From NCBI GenBank assembly GCA_030635365.1, contig DAOVYZ010000210.1, forward strand, positions 1 through 6,408: DNA of 6,408 nucleotides, given 5' to 3'. Made by a program: the position numbers and the translations under genes. The notes beneath the pieces are model-generated. The model was given only the letters and a program-made list of their open reading frames with translations, did no database searches and had not been told where the DNA came from. The DNA is from Bacteroidales bacterium (GTDB taxonomy: Bacteria; Bacteroidota; Bacteroidia; Bacteroidales; UBA12077). The number at the start of each line of letters is the position of its first letter. The first letter of the stretch is position 1. This document shows, piece after piece, positions 1 through 5,938 of this stretch.

Positions 1-1178
1 ATAAATGCATCCAGTGCTTTTTCAAGATGATGCATTTCGTGTCCTGCAGATATCTGAGTTCTTATTCGTGCTGCCCCTTGAGGAACTACAGGAAAGAAGA
101 AACCAATAGCGTAAGTACCCAAATCGAAAAGATCACGTGAGAAATCCTGAGCTAATTTAGCATTAAACAACATTACGGGAACAATAGGAGTATCTCCATC
201 CTTTAAGACAAATCCAGCTTGAGTTAATCCGTCACGCCAGAATTTAGTGTTAGCTTCAAGCTTATCCCTACGTTCAGTACTTTTCGAAAGAATATCCAGT
301 ACTTCCAAAACACCACTAACAACAACGGGAGCTATAGTATTTGAGAATAAATACGGACGAGCTTTTTGTCTACACATTTCAACAATTTCTTTTCTTCCTG
401 AAACGCAACCTCCAGATGCTCCGCCAAGTCCTTTACCGAATGTTGTAGTAATAATATCTATTTTTCCCATTACTCCACATTTTTCGTGTGTCCCCCGACC
501 TGTTTTACCTATAAAACCTGATGAGTGTGATTCGTCAACAAATAATATAGCATCATATTTTTCACAAAGTGCAGCTATTTCATCAAGTTTTGCAGTATCG
601 CCATCCATTGAATACACGCCATCGTTAATTACAACTTTCAACCTTTTATCGGCATGTAGCTGTAATTTCTTTTCGAGGTGAGCCATGTCTGAGTGCTTAA
701 ATGTATCATGCTGGGCAGCGCATAAACGCATACCATCAATAATTGAAGCATGTACCAACCGGTCAGAAATCATAACATCCTCACTTGTAAGGATTGCTTC
801 GAAAACACCTGCGTTAGCATCCATACACGATGGAAACAAAATGGTATCTTCAGTACCTAAGAATTCCGTTACCTTTTCTTCCAACTCACGGTGAATATCC
901 TGAGTTCCGCAAATAAATCGAACTGATGACATCCCATACCCACGTGTATCAAGACCCTTGTGTGCAGCTGCTATAACTTCAGGATGACTTGAAAGTCCTA
1001 AATAGTTATTTGAGCAAACGTTAATTACTTTTTTAGGAGGAGACCCTGCCGGAAATTCCACTTCGATTTCAGCATCCTGTGATGAATGAATGAATCTTTC
1101 TTGTTTAAACAATCCGGCTTTTTGTATTCCGTTTAATTGATTTTGATATAATTCTTTAATTTTATTTGAATATGCCAT
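1..1178 (-). CDS. kbl: Glycine C-acetyltransferase / 2-amino-3-ketobutyrate CoA ligase-like alpha-oxoamine synthase (3' end beyond window)
   Basis: PLP enzyme of the alpha-oxoamine synthase family. KBL proper interconverts glycine plus acetyl-CoA and 2-amino-3-ketobutyrate, the second step of threonine breakdown, in the cytosol. I translated 392 codons from the ATG at 1176-1178 (MAYSNKIKELYQ...) to the left edge without a stop or frameshift. The family is usually about 395-400 residues, so only a few are missing. Visible motifs: NNYLGLSSHPE near the N-terminus, SSVRFICGTQ, HASIIDG with the probable PLP-stacking His143, DGVYSMDGD, DESHSSG with Asp215 (pyridine nitrogen) and His218, and TTFGKGLGG with Lys249 as the Schiff-base lysine (Lys244 in E. 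coli KBL). The end reads RIRTQISAGHE, as in KBL. These details fit KBL better than BioF, HemA or serine palmitoyltransferase. It is the last visible gene of a minus-strand run and lies 65 bases after an acyl carrier protein gene, an unusual partner for kbl. An acyl-ACP substrate instead of acetyl-CoA is possible but unproven. Confidence 0.9.
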   Translation of the reverse strand, partial: MAYSNKIKELYQNQLNGIQKAGLFKQERFIHSSQDAEIEVEFPAGSPPKKVINVCSNNYLGLSSHPEVIAAAHKGLDTRGYGMSSVRFICGTQDIHRELEEKVTEFLGTEDTILFPSCMDANAGVFEAILTSEDVMISDRLVHASIIDGMRLCAAQHDTFKHSDMAHLEKKLQLHADKRLKVVINDGVYSMDGDTAKLDEIAALCEKYDAILFVDESHSSGFIGKTGRGTHEKCGVMGKIDIITTTFGKGLGGASGGCVSGRKEIVEMCRQKARPYLFSNTIAPVVVSGVLEVLDILSKSTERRDKLEANTKFWRDGLTQAGFVLKDGDTPIVPVMLFNAKLAQDFSRDLFDLGTYAIGFFFPVVPQGAARIRTQISAGHEMHHLEKALDAF

Positions 1179-1204
1179 AATGAATAAGGTTTAAATGAAA
1201 CAAA

Positions 1205-1238
1205 AAGAGGCTGTCCAAAAAGTCTTTGTGTGCCTCTT
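1205..1238 (-). terminator. Terminator-like hairpin between acp and kbl
   Basis: A 7-bp perfect stem (AAGAGGC at 1205-1211 against GCCTCTT at 1232-1238) encloses a second short stem (CAAA at 1216-1219 against TTTG at 1225-1228). Read on the minus strand, the 3' arm runs directly into a T-rich stretch (TTTTTGTTT), the form of an intrinsic terminator. On the plus strand the T-run is poorer. It lies wholly in the 65-base gap between the acp stop and the kbl start, so it may act as a partial terminator or attenuator that lowers kbl expression relative to the genes before it. The half AGAGGCTGTCCAAAAAG also resembles the ends of some Bacteroidota insertion sequences as I remember them, so a decayed IS end is an alternative. 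Confidence 0.4.
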
Positions 1239-1243
1239 AATAT

Positions 1244-1486
1244 TTATTGAAATCTTTTAACTAAATCTTCAATCTTATTCACGGTATCAAAAGCTTCAGG
1301 TGAAGCATCTGCATCAGAAATAGATATAGAATACTTGTTTTCAAGAAATCTTTTTAACGAAACCATTGAAAATGAATCAACAATTCCCCCTGAAATAAGA
1401 GGAGTATCATATGTTACATCATCATTTTCTTCATCACAATATTCTTCAATTACATATTCGAGGATAACTTCTTTCATGTTTTCCAT
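1244..1486 (-). CDS. Small stand-alone acyl carrier protein
   Basis: An 80-residue acidic protein of ACP size. The phosphopantetheine attachment site is Ser38 in GGIVDSFSM, followed by the helix SLKRFLENKYSISI and the C-terminal SPEAFDTVNKIEDLV. The DSF core and the PE-F-TV--I tail differ from the DSLDTVEL signature of the fatty-acid-synthesis ACP (AcpP). This suggests a dedicated carrier protein of the kind found beside stand-alone adenylating enzymes. The start is the ATG at 1486; a second ATG three codons on (MKEVILEY) is almost equally good, and neither has a visible Shine-Dalgarno sequence. The gene lies 56 bases after the acetyl-CoA synthetase-like gene and 65 bases before kbl, in the same direction, and a holo-ACP synthase opens the run, so its activation and loading enzymes are plausibly encoded with it. 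The acyl group carried cannot be read from the sequence; the neighbours suggest acetyl or another short chain. Confidence 0.88.
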   Translation of the reverse strand: MENMKEVILEYVIEEYCDEENDDVTYDTPLISGGIVDSFSMVSLKRFLENKYSISISDADASPEAFDTVNKIEDLVKRFQ

Positions 1487-1542
1487 AATTCTTATTTTTT
1501 AGTTTAAAGTTTTGTTATTATTGTTTGTATCTAATTTCAAAT

Positions 1543-3246
1543 TTAATCATCTTCTAAAGTTGAGATATCTCCAATTTCTTCACCCCATTCCTGAGCATGT
1601 AATACTCGTCTCATAATCTTCCCACTTCGAGTTTTTGGAAGAGAATCTTTATATTCAATTTCCTGAGGCATTGCTAAAGGCGACAACTTTTTACGAATAA
1701 AATTCATGATTTTCAATTCAAGATCGTCATTAGCCTCAAAACCCGGTTTTAAAGTTACAAAAGCTTTCACAACTTCCATATTTACATCATCAGGTTTTGC
1801 AACAACAGCCGATTCTGCAACAGCTTCATGTTCTAATAAAGCAGATTCAACTTCAAAAGGACTTACCAAATGCCCTCCGGTATTAATTACATCATCGTCA
1901 CGGCCAATAAACCAATAATATCCTTCGCTATCAATATAGGCACGGTCACCAGGTAAATACCAGCCATTTTCAAACTTCTTTTGATAAGTTTCTTCATTTC
2001 TCCAATAAGTTCTCATCATTGCAGGCCATCCCGGTTTAAATCCTATAAGTCCCGGTTTCCCTGTTTCTGTTATCGGTTCAAAAGTTTTTGTGTCAAGTAC
2101 AGTTGCAGTAATTCCAGGGAAAGGTTTACCCATTGATCCCGGCTTAATTTTCATTCCCGGATAATTGGTAAGCATCATCGATCCTGTTTCTGTCTGCCAG
2201 TAAGTATCTAAAAATTCTTTTCCGAATACTTTTTCGGACCATATTACTGCTTCGGCATTTAAAGGTTCTCCAACACTAGCTAAATGTCGTAGTGAAGAAA
2301 GATTATGTTGTTTTATCAAGTCATCTCCTGCTTTCATTAATGACCTTATAGCTGTCGGTGCTGAATACCACATAGTTACTTTTCTTTTCTCGATAAACTT
2401 ATACCATGATTCTGCAGAAAATCCGGTATCAAGCACACATTGTGTTATTCCAAGACTCCAAGGCCCGATTATGCCATAAGATGTTCCGGTAACCCACCCA
2501 GGATCAGCAGTACACCAATAAATATCATCTTCCTGTAGATCTAAAACCCACTTTGTTGTTAAGTATTGTGATATCAGGGAATAATGAACATGCTTAACTC
2601 CTTTAGGTTGTCCCGTAGTCCCTGAAGTATAATGCAATACCGAAGGAGATTCAGCTTTCGTTGGAAATGATTCAAAATTTTCAACTTGCTCAACTTCTTC
2701 CATATTAAAAGCTATTTCACGTTCTTTTAAAGGTTTGCTTCCATCATAATCAACCAAAATAATATGTTTTAAATATGGCATCTGATCAAGAATCTTTCGA
2801 ACTTTAGATACATGCTTACGTTGTGTAATGATTGCAGTTGTTTGTGCATTATCAAGCCTAACATGCAATGATTCGTCACCAAAAGCCGAAAAAAGAGGCT
2901 GTGCTACCGCACCTAATTTTAGTATACCTACAAAACCCATATATAATTCAGGAATTTTATCCATAAAAAGACATACCCTATCTTCAGTTTTTATTCCTAA
3001 GTCTTTTAAAAACGAAGCTATTGTATTACTTCGTAAGCGGACATCATTAAAGGTGAAAGTTTTTTCTACTCCGTTTAATCCTTCCCAAATCAAGGCCTTT
3101 TTTCCCGCTTTCCCCATATTACATATTCTATCGGAACAGTACCATCCGATATTAATATTTTCGCCTGTTTTATAACCGAGTTCTTTTTCTGCAATTGACC
3201 AATCGAAATTCTCGAGACGTTTTTCGTAGGATCCAATGTTTGACAT
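1543..3246 (-). CDS. acsA: AMP-forming acetyl-CoA synthetase, short AcsA type
   Basis: A 567-residue ANL-superfamily adenylating enzyme that makes acyl-AMP from a carboxylate and ATP, then transfers the acyl group to CoA (possibly to holo-ACP here). It resembles Bacillus AcsA (about 570 residues) in length and in stretches such as DIYWCTADPGWVTGTSYG. Visible motifs: P-loop LHYTSGTTGQPKG (204-216), SVGEPLN (324-330), YWQTETG (349-355), GDRAY with Asp435 for ATP ribose, hinge region GRDDDVINTGG (448-458), and LPKTRSGKIMRR (536-547) with catalytic Lys543. That lysine is the site acetylated in other Acs enzymes. By alignment from memory with Salmonella Acs, the acetate pocket is intact: Val252, Thr253, Val325 and Trp350, the last replaced by Gly in ligases for longer acids. 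Acetate or propionate is therefore the likely substrate. The ATG at 3246 follows an A/T-rich leader and lies 66 bases after acpS. The association with an ACP gene leaves open whether it works as an acyl-ACP ligase. Confidence 0.9.
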   Translation of the reverse strand: MSNIGSYEKRLENFDWSIAEKELGYKTGENINIGWYCSDRICNMGKAGKKALIWEGLNGVEKTFTFNDVRLRSNTIASFLKDLGIKTEDRVCLFMDKIPELYMGFVGILKLGAVAQPLFSAFGDESLHVRLDNAQTTAIITQRKHVSKVRKILDQMPYLKHIILVDYDGSKPLKEREIAFNMEEVEQVENFESFPTKAESPSVLHYTSGTTGQPKGVKHVHYSLISQYLTTKWVLDLQEDDIYWCTADPGWVTGTSYGIIGPWSLGITQCVLDTGFSAESWYKFIEKRKVTMWYSAPTAIRSLMKAGDDLIKQHNLSSLRHLASVGEPLNAEAVIWSEKVFGKEFLDTYWQTETGSMMLTNYPGMKIKPGSMGKPFPGITATVLDTKTFEPITETGKPGLIGFKPGWPAMMRTYWRNEETYQKKFENGWYLPGDRAYIDSEGYYWFIGRDDDVINTGGHLVSPFEVESALLEHEAVAESAVVAKPDDVNMEVVKAFVTLKPGFEANDDLELKIMNFIRKKLSPLAMPQEIEYKDSLPKTRSGKIMRRVLHAQEWGEEIGDISTLEDD

Positions 3247-3262
3247 AAAATTTAGTTTTTAG

Positions 3263-3282
3263 CCTGCCGATCGGCAGACAGG
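3263..3282. repeat. GC-rich palindrome between acpS and acsA
   Basis: A 14-bp perfect palindrome, CTGCCGATCGGCAG (3264-3277), is extended by an outer CCTG (3263-3266) that can alternatively pair with CAGG (3279-3282). It stands out as a GC-rich island in an AT-rich 66-base gap. Short palindromes built from CCTG and CTGCCG units recur between genes in many Bacteroidota genomes, so this is probably one copy of a dispersed repeat. In mRNA it would form a small hairpin between the acpS and acsA reading frames. No T-run follows directly on the minus strand, so it does not look like a classical intrinsic terminator. Confidence 0.6.
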
Positions 3283-3312
3283 TTTGTTATTTATTTAGTT
3301 TGTCATTTAAAG

Positions 3313-3687
3313 CTACTTTTGTATTATTACAAATGCATTTGCAATTTCACTGACATGACTCATAGATAGATGAATCATCTTTACTCCCAATTCATCAGCA
3401 ATTTTTTTTGCTTTTCCTTTCAAAAAAATCTCTGGTTTCCCAAGCTTGTCATTAATAATATCTATATCAGTAAATCTTATACCATCTCTCCACCCTGTTC
3501 CTAAGGCTTTTAACAATGCTTCCTTTGCAGCATACCGAGCAGCAAAATTCTGTTCTTTTCTTCTCCGCTTTTCACAATATTGGATTTCATTTTCTGTAAA
3601 TATACTTTTGATAAACAATGGGTCTTTTTCCATTGTCTTTTTCATTCTGGAAACTTCGAAGATATCAGTACCTATACCTAGTATCAA
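3313..3687 (-). CDS. acpS: Holo-[acyl-carrier-protein] synthase (AcpS-type phosphopantetheinyl transferase), TTG start
   Basis: Transfers 4'-phosphopantetheine from CoA to the active-site serine of apo-ACP in the cytosol. Its 124 residues match the usual AcpS length. It has the N-terminal ILGIGTDIFEVSR with metal-binding Asp8, the core FAARYAAKEALLKALGTG with Glu56 and Lys60, and the C-terminal HLSMSHVSEIANAFVI. The reading frame has no ATG before Met15, and starting there would remove the essential GIGTDI strand. An in-frame stop lies at 3691-3693, so the TTG at 3685-3687 is the only reasonable start. The leader is very A/T-rich and shows no Shine-Dalgarno sequence. It is the first gene of the minus-strand run acpS-acsA-acp-kbl. 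It may serve the neighbouring ACP, the housekeeping fatty-acid ACP, or both. I found no convincing promoter upstream of it. Confidence 0.93.
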   Translation of the reverse strand: MILGIGTDIFEVSRMKKTMEKDPLFIKSIFTENEIQYCEKRRRKEQNFAARYAAKEALLKALGTGWRDGIRFTDIDIINDKLGKPEIFLKGKAKKIADELGVKMIHLSMSHVSEIANAFVIIQK

Positions 3688-4039
3688 TATTTATAAATAG
3701 TTTATATTGTAATGAAGCCTATTTGCAATTTTATGCCACAATTAACTAAAATATTATCTGAAATTAATCATCCTCATTATTGTTTAGGACATAAATATAT
3801 AAAGTATTATTTTGAGAACCAATCTTTTTAAATATAGAATAAATTCAATCAAATAAACTAACTATATCTTGCTGAAAATCTGAACTTAACATAATAAAAA
3901 ATTCGAATTTTATCACTTATTTAATAGTAACAATCTGAAACATAAATTATGCAAATATTGGGTAACAGAAGCCTACCATATTTACTTTCTGATCATTACA
4001 AATTCACATTTTAAAAGTGAAAAAAAAGTTGTTAAGATG
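3688..4039. other. AT-rich intergenic region without a credible gene
   Basis: This stretch separates the divergent acpS operon and tRNA-Asn gene. I see only short reading frames, no hairpin with a T-run, no recognisable RNA motif and no clear direct repeat. It must hold the promoter of the minus-strand operon, but no TTG/TAnnTTTG pair with 19-21 base spacing is convincing on that strand. The best plus-strand reading frame (3949-4014, 21 codons) has no recognisable features. Confidence 0.6.
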
Positions 4040-4070
4040 TTGTATAATTAATAAAAAGCTTTTACTTTTG
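4040..4070 (+). promoter_or_regulatory. Bacteroidota-type promoter of tRNA-Asn
   Basis: A TTG at 4040-4042 (-33 element) is followed after 20 bases by TACTTTTG at 4063-4070, a perfect match to the TAnnTTTG -7 consensus of the Bacteroidota primary sigma factor. Transcription would start near 4076-4078, about 20 bases before the mature tRNA 5' end, leaving a short leader for RNase P to remove. Confidence 0.75.
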
Positions 4071-4098
4071 CCACGCTAAACACAAAAAGTATAAAAAT

Positions 4099-4172
4099 TC
4101 CTCAGTAGCTCAGTTGGTTAGAGCACCTGACTGTTAATCAGGGGGTCGTAGGTTCAAGTCCTACCTGGGGAG
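4099..4172 (+). tRNA. tRNA-Asn (anticodon GTT)
   Basis: A complete 74-nt cloverleaf. The acceptor stem TCCTCAG (4099-4105) pairs with CTGGGGA (4165-4171), with one T-G wobble, and the discriminator is G4172. The D arm is GCTC...GAGC. The anticodon stem CCTGA/TCAGG (4126-4130/4138-4142) closes the loop CTGTTAA, with the anticodon GTT at 4133-4135. The variable region has five bases, and the T stem GTAGG/CCTAC encloses TTCAAGT. CCA is not encoded and would be added by the tRNA nucleotidyltransferase. The gene has its own promoter and terminator, so it is a single-gene transcription unit. Confidence 0.97.
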
Positions 4173-4176
4173 CAAG

Positions 4177-4205
4177 AAACCTTCAGAAATTCTGAAGGTT
4201 TTTTT
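4177..4205 (+). terminator. Intrinsic terminator of tRNA-Asn
   Basis: A near-perfect inverted repeat with 12-base arms (4177-4188 and 4190-4201, core ACCTTCAGAA/TTCTGAAGGT) is followed by a run of seven T residues ending at 4205. It begins four bases after the tRNA discriminator base and ends before the next predicted promoter, so it should insulate the amidase gene from tRNA transcription. The stem is symmetrical, but the A-run needed for minus-strand termination is shorter. Confidence 0.88.
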
Positions 4206-4218
4206 ATTTTGCCACTAA

Positions 4219-4249
4219 TTGACATTGGCCTTTTCTTTTCATAAATTTC
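4219..4249 (+). promoter_or_regulatory. Predicted promoter of the amidase lipoprotein gene
   Basis: A TTG at 4219-4221 is followed after 20 bases by TAAATTTC at 4242-4249, one base away from TAnnTTTG. Its spacing is identical to that of the tRNA promoter upstream. Transcription would start near 4255-4258, giving a leader of under 20 bases before the ATG at 4274. The position, just after the tRNA terminator and directly before the gene, supports the call; the mismatch at the last base weakens it. Confidence 0.5.
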
Positions 4250-4273
4250 AACTATAATTAAATCAAATACAAC

Positions 4274-5932
4274 ATGAGAATATACATACTTGTCCTAACA
4301 GCTATAATCAGTATAGCATGCCTTAATGCATGTTCTGAAAAGAATAATAACATCAGCAAAGATCAAGTAAAATCTGCAGAAAATATTATTGGTTTAATTT
4401 TTACAGATTCAGAAAGAGATTCTTTAGTAGATGGCCTTCTTGTTGCAAACAAGGATTATACTGAAATAAGAAAAATAAGCCTTACAAACGATATTGCACC
4501 TCAATTAGTTTTTGATCCCAGGCCTGTTAATTTCTCATTAGATTTAACACAATCAAAAATAGAATGGGAGATCCCTCAAGAAGTATATTTACCCAAAGAT
4601 GATGAAGATTTAGCCTTTTATTCAGTTGCTAAGTTGTCCTCGTTAATAAAAAATAAGAAAATAAGCTCTATGAAGCTTACTGAACTTTATATAAAGAGAT
4701 TAAAAGAATACGGTGATACCCTGGAATGCGTAATAAGCATTACCGAAGATTTAGCATATGCTCAAGCTAAAAAAGCTGATGAAGAAATTAATAACGGAAT
4801 TTACAGAGGCCCTTTACACGGAATTCCTTATGGTGTTAAAGATTTATTTGCCGTTAAAGGATATAAAACAACGTGGGGAGCTGCACCATACAAAGATCAA
4901 AATATTCCCTACACTGCTGCAATTGTAAAAAATTTAGAAGATGCAGGTGCTGTTTTAATTGCAAAGTTAACATTAGGGGCGTTGGCCATGGGTGATGTTT
5001 GGTATGGAGGAGTAACTAAAAATCCATGGGATTTAAAACAGGGATCAAGTGGTTCGTCAGCCGGTTCAGCCTCGGCAACATCAGCAGGATTAGTTGCATT
5101 TGCAATTGGCACAGAAACATGGGGATCTATTGTTTCACCATCAACCAGATGTGGGGTAACAGGATTAAGGCCCACTTTTGGACGAGTAAGCAGAGATGGT
5201 GCCATGGCTTTAAGTTGGTCGATGGATAAAATTGGGCCTATTTGCAAAAATGCTCATGATTGTGCTATTGTGTTTGATGTTATACGTGGAAAAGACAATA
5301 AGGGCCAATCAACGGTTGATTATCCATTTAACTACGATTCTAAGCTTGATCTTTCAAATTTAAAGATAGGATACTTAAAAGGGCTTTTTGAGGGTGATGA
5401 ATATAGGGGACAGGAAAATGATCTAAAAACATTAAAATTACTGAAAACCCATGAGATACAATTACATGAAGTAGAGCTACCCAATAAGTTCCCGGTAATG
5501 CCTTTAGCTATTATTCTGGAGGCTGAAGCGGGTGCAGCATTCGATGAATTAACCAGGTCTAATCAAGATGACAAATTGGTAGCACAGCATAAATATGCCT
5601 GGCCTAACATTTTTAGAAAATCCCGCTTTATTCCTGCGGTTGAATATATTCAAGCTAACCGTATTCGAAATCTTTTAATAGAAGAATTAAATAAATTGAT
5701 CAACGATTATGATATTATTATTTGCCCTTCTTTTGGAGGTGATCAATTGTTAATGACTAACTTAACCGGACACCCCTGTGTTGTAGTACCTAACGGCTTT
5801 GATGACAAAAATCATCCTACTAGTATTAGTTTTATTGGAAATTTATATGATGAAGCGACTATACTTGCTTTTGCTAAATTCTATCAGGATAATTCTGAAT
5901 ATAAAAATTTGAAACCAAGTTTTTTTAATTAG
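4274..5932 (+). CDS. Amidase-signature family enzyme, predicted lipoprotein
   Basis: A 552-residue serine amidase that probably hydrolyses an amide outside the cytoplasm; the substrate is unknown. The N-terminus is a lipoprotein signal peptide: a hydrophobic stretch (residues 3-19) ending in the lipobox LNAC, with Cys20 as the lipidated residue. A helical-looking segment (about 30-115) precedes the amidase domain (about 117-545). The catalytic triad is complete: Lys189 in GIPYGVKD, cis-Ser261 in GSSAGSASA, and nucleophile Ser285 in GTETWGSI. Two positions differ from the GGSSGGS and DTGGS consensus: Ala263 for the second Gly of GSSGG, and Trp283 for the first Gly before the nucleophile. The C-terminus (SISFIGNLYDEATILAFAKFYQ region) is typical of the family. 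The export signal, and the absence of gatB or gatC nearby, argue against the GatA subunit of the tRNA amidotransferase. Secreted peptide amidases are the nearest analogy I know. It appears to be a single-gene unit converging on siaC with 6 bases between the stops. Confidence 0.9.
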   Translation: MRIYILVLTAIISIACLNACSEKNNNISKDQVKSAENIIGLIFTDSERDSLVDGLLVANKDYTEIRKISLTNDIAPQLVFDPRPVNFSLDLTQSKIEWEIPQEVYLPKDDEDLAFYSVAKLSSLIKNKKISSMKLTELYIKRLKEYGDTLECVISITEDLAYAQAKKADEEINNGIYRGPLHGIPYGVKDLFAVKGYKTTWGAAPYKDQNIPYTAAIVKNLEDAGAVLIAKLTLGALAMGDVWYGGVTKNPWDLKQGSSGSSAGSASATSAGLVAFAIGTETWGSIVSPSTRCGVTGLRPTFGRVSRDGAMALSWSMDKIGPICKNAHDCAIVFDVIRGKDNKGQSTVDYPFNYDSKLDLSNLKIGYLKGLFEGDEYRGQENDLKTLKLLKTHEIQLHEVELPNKFPVMPLAIILEAEAGAAFDELTRSNQDDKLVAQHKYAWPNIFRKSRFIPAVEYIQANRIRNLLIEELNKLINDYDIIICPSFGGDQLLMTNLTGHPCVVVPNGFDDKNHPTSISFIGNLYDEATILAFAKFYQDNSEYKNLKPSFFN

Positions 5933-5938
5933 ACGAAA

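Noticed and set aside
247..894. Open plus-strand frames at 247-681 and 685-894
   Set aside because: They lie antisense within the kbl-like gene, whose minus-strand translation keeps all catalytic motifs. The plus-strand products have no recognisable features.
1..1178. Assignment of the PLP enzyme as serine palmitoyltransferase or a sulfonolipid synthase, given the adjacent ACP
   Set aside because: The sequence around SSVRFICGTQ, HASIIDG and RIRTQISAGHE is that of KBL, and the neighbouring ligase has a short-chain pocket, so a fatty-acyl substrate is unlikely.
1706..3175. Open plus-strand frames at 1706-1918 and 2828-3175
   Set aside because: They lie antisense to conserved parts of the acetyl-CoA synthetase gene, which explains the open frames.
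3688..3760. Promoter for the acpS operon on the minus strand
   Set aside because: Partial matches such as TAAAATTG were seen, but none has a TTG at the right distance, so no site is annotated.
3949..4014. 21-codon plus-strand reading frame in the intergenic region
   Set aside because: Too short, with no ribosome binding site, promoter or hydrophobic pattern to support it. Such frames are expected by chance in AT-rich DNA.
4909..5247. 112-codon minus-strand frame and 67-codon plus-strand frame inside the amidase gene
   Set aside because: Both overlap the catalytic core of the amidase and contain no independent motif.
4274..5932. Assignment of the amidase as GatA of the Glu-tRNA(Gln) amidotransferase
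   Set aside because: The lipoprotein signal peptide, the long N-terminal segment, the altered serine motifs and the absence of gatB or gatC nearby do not fit a cytosolic tRNA enzyme.
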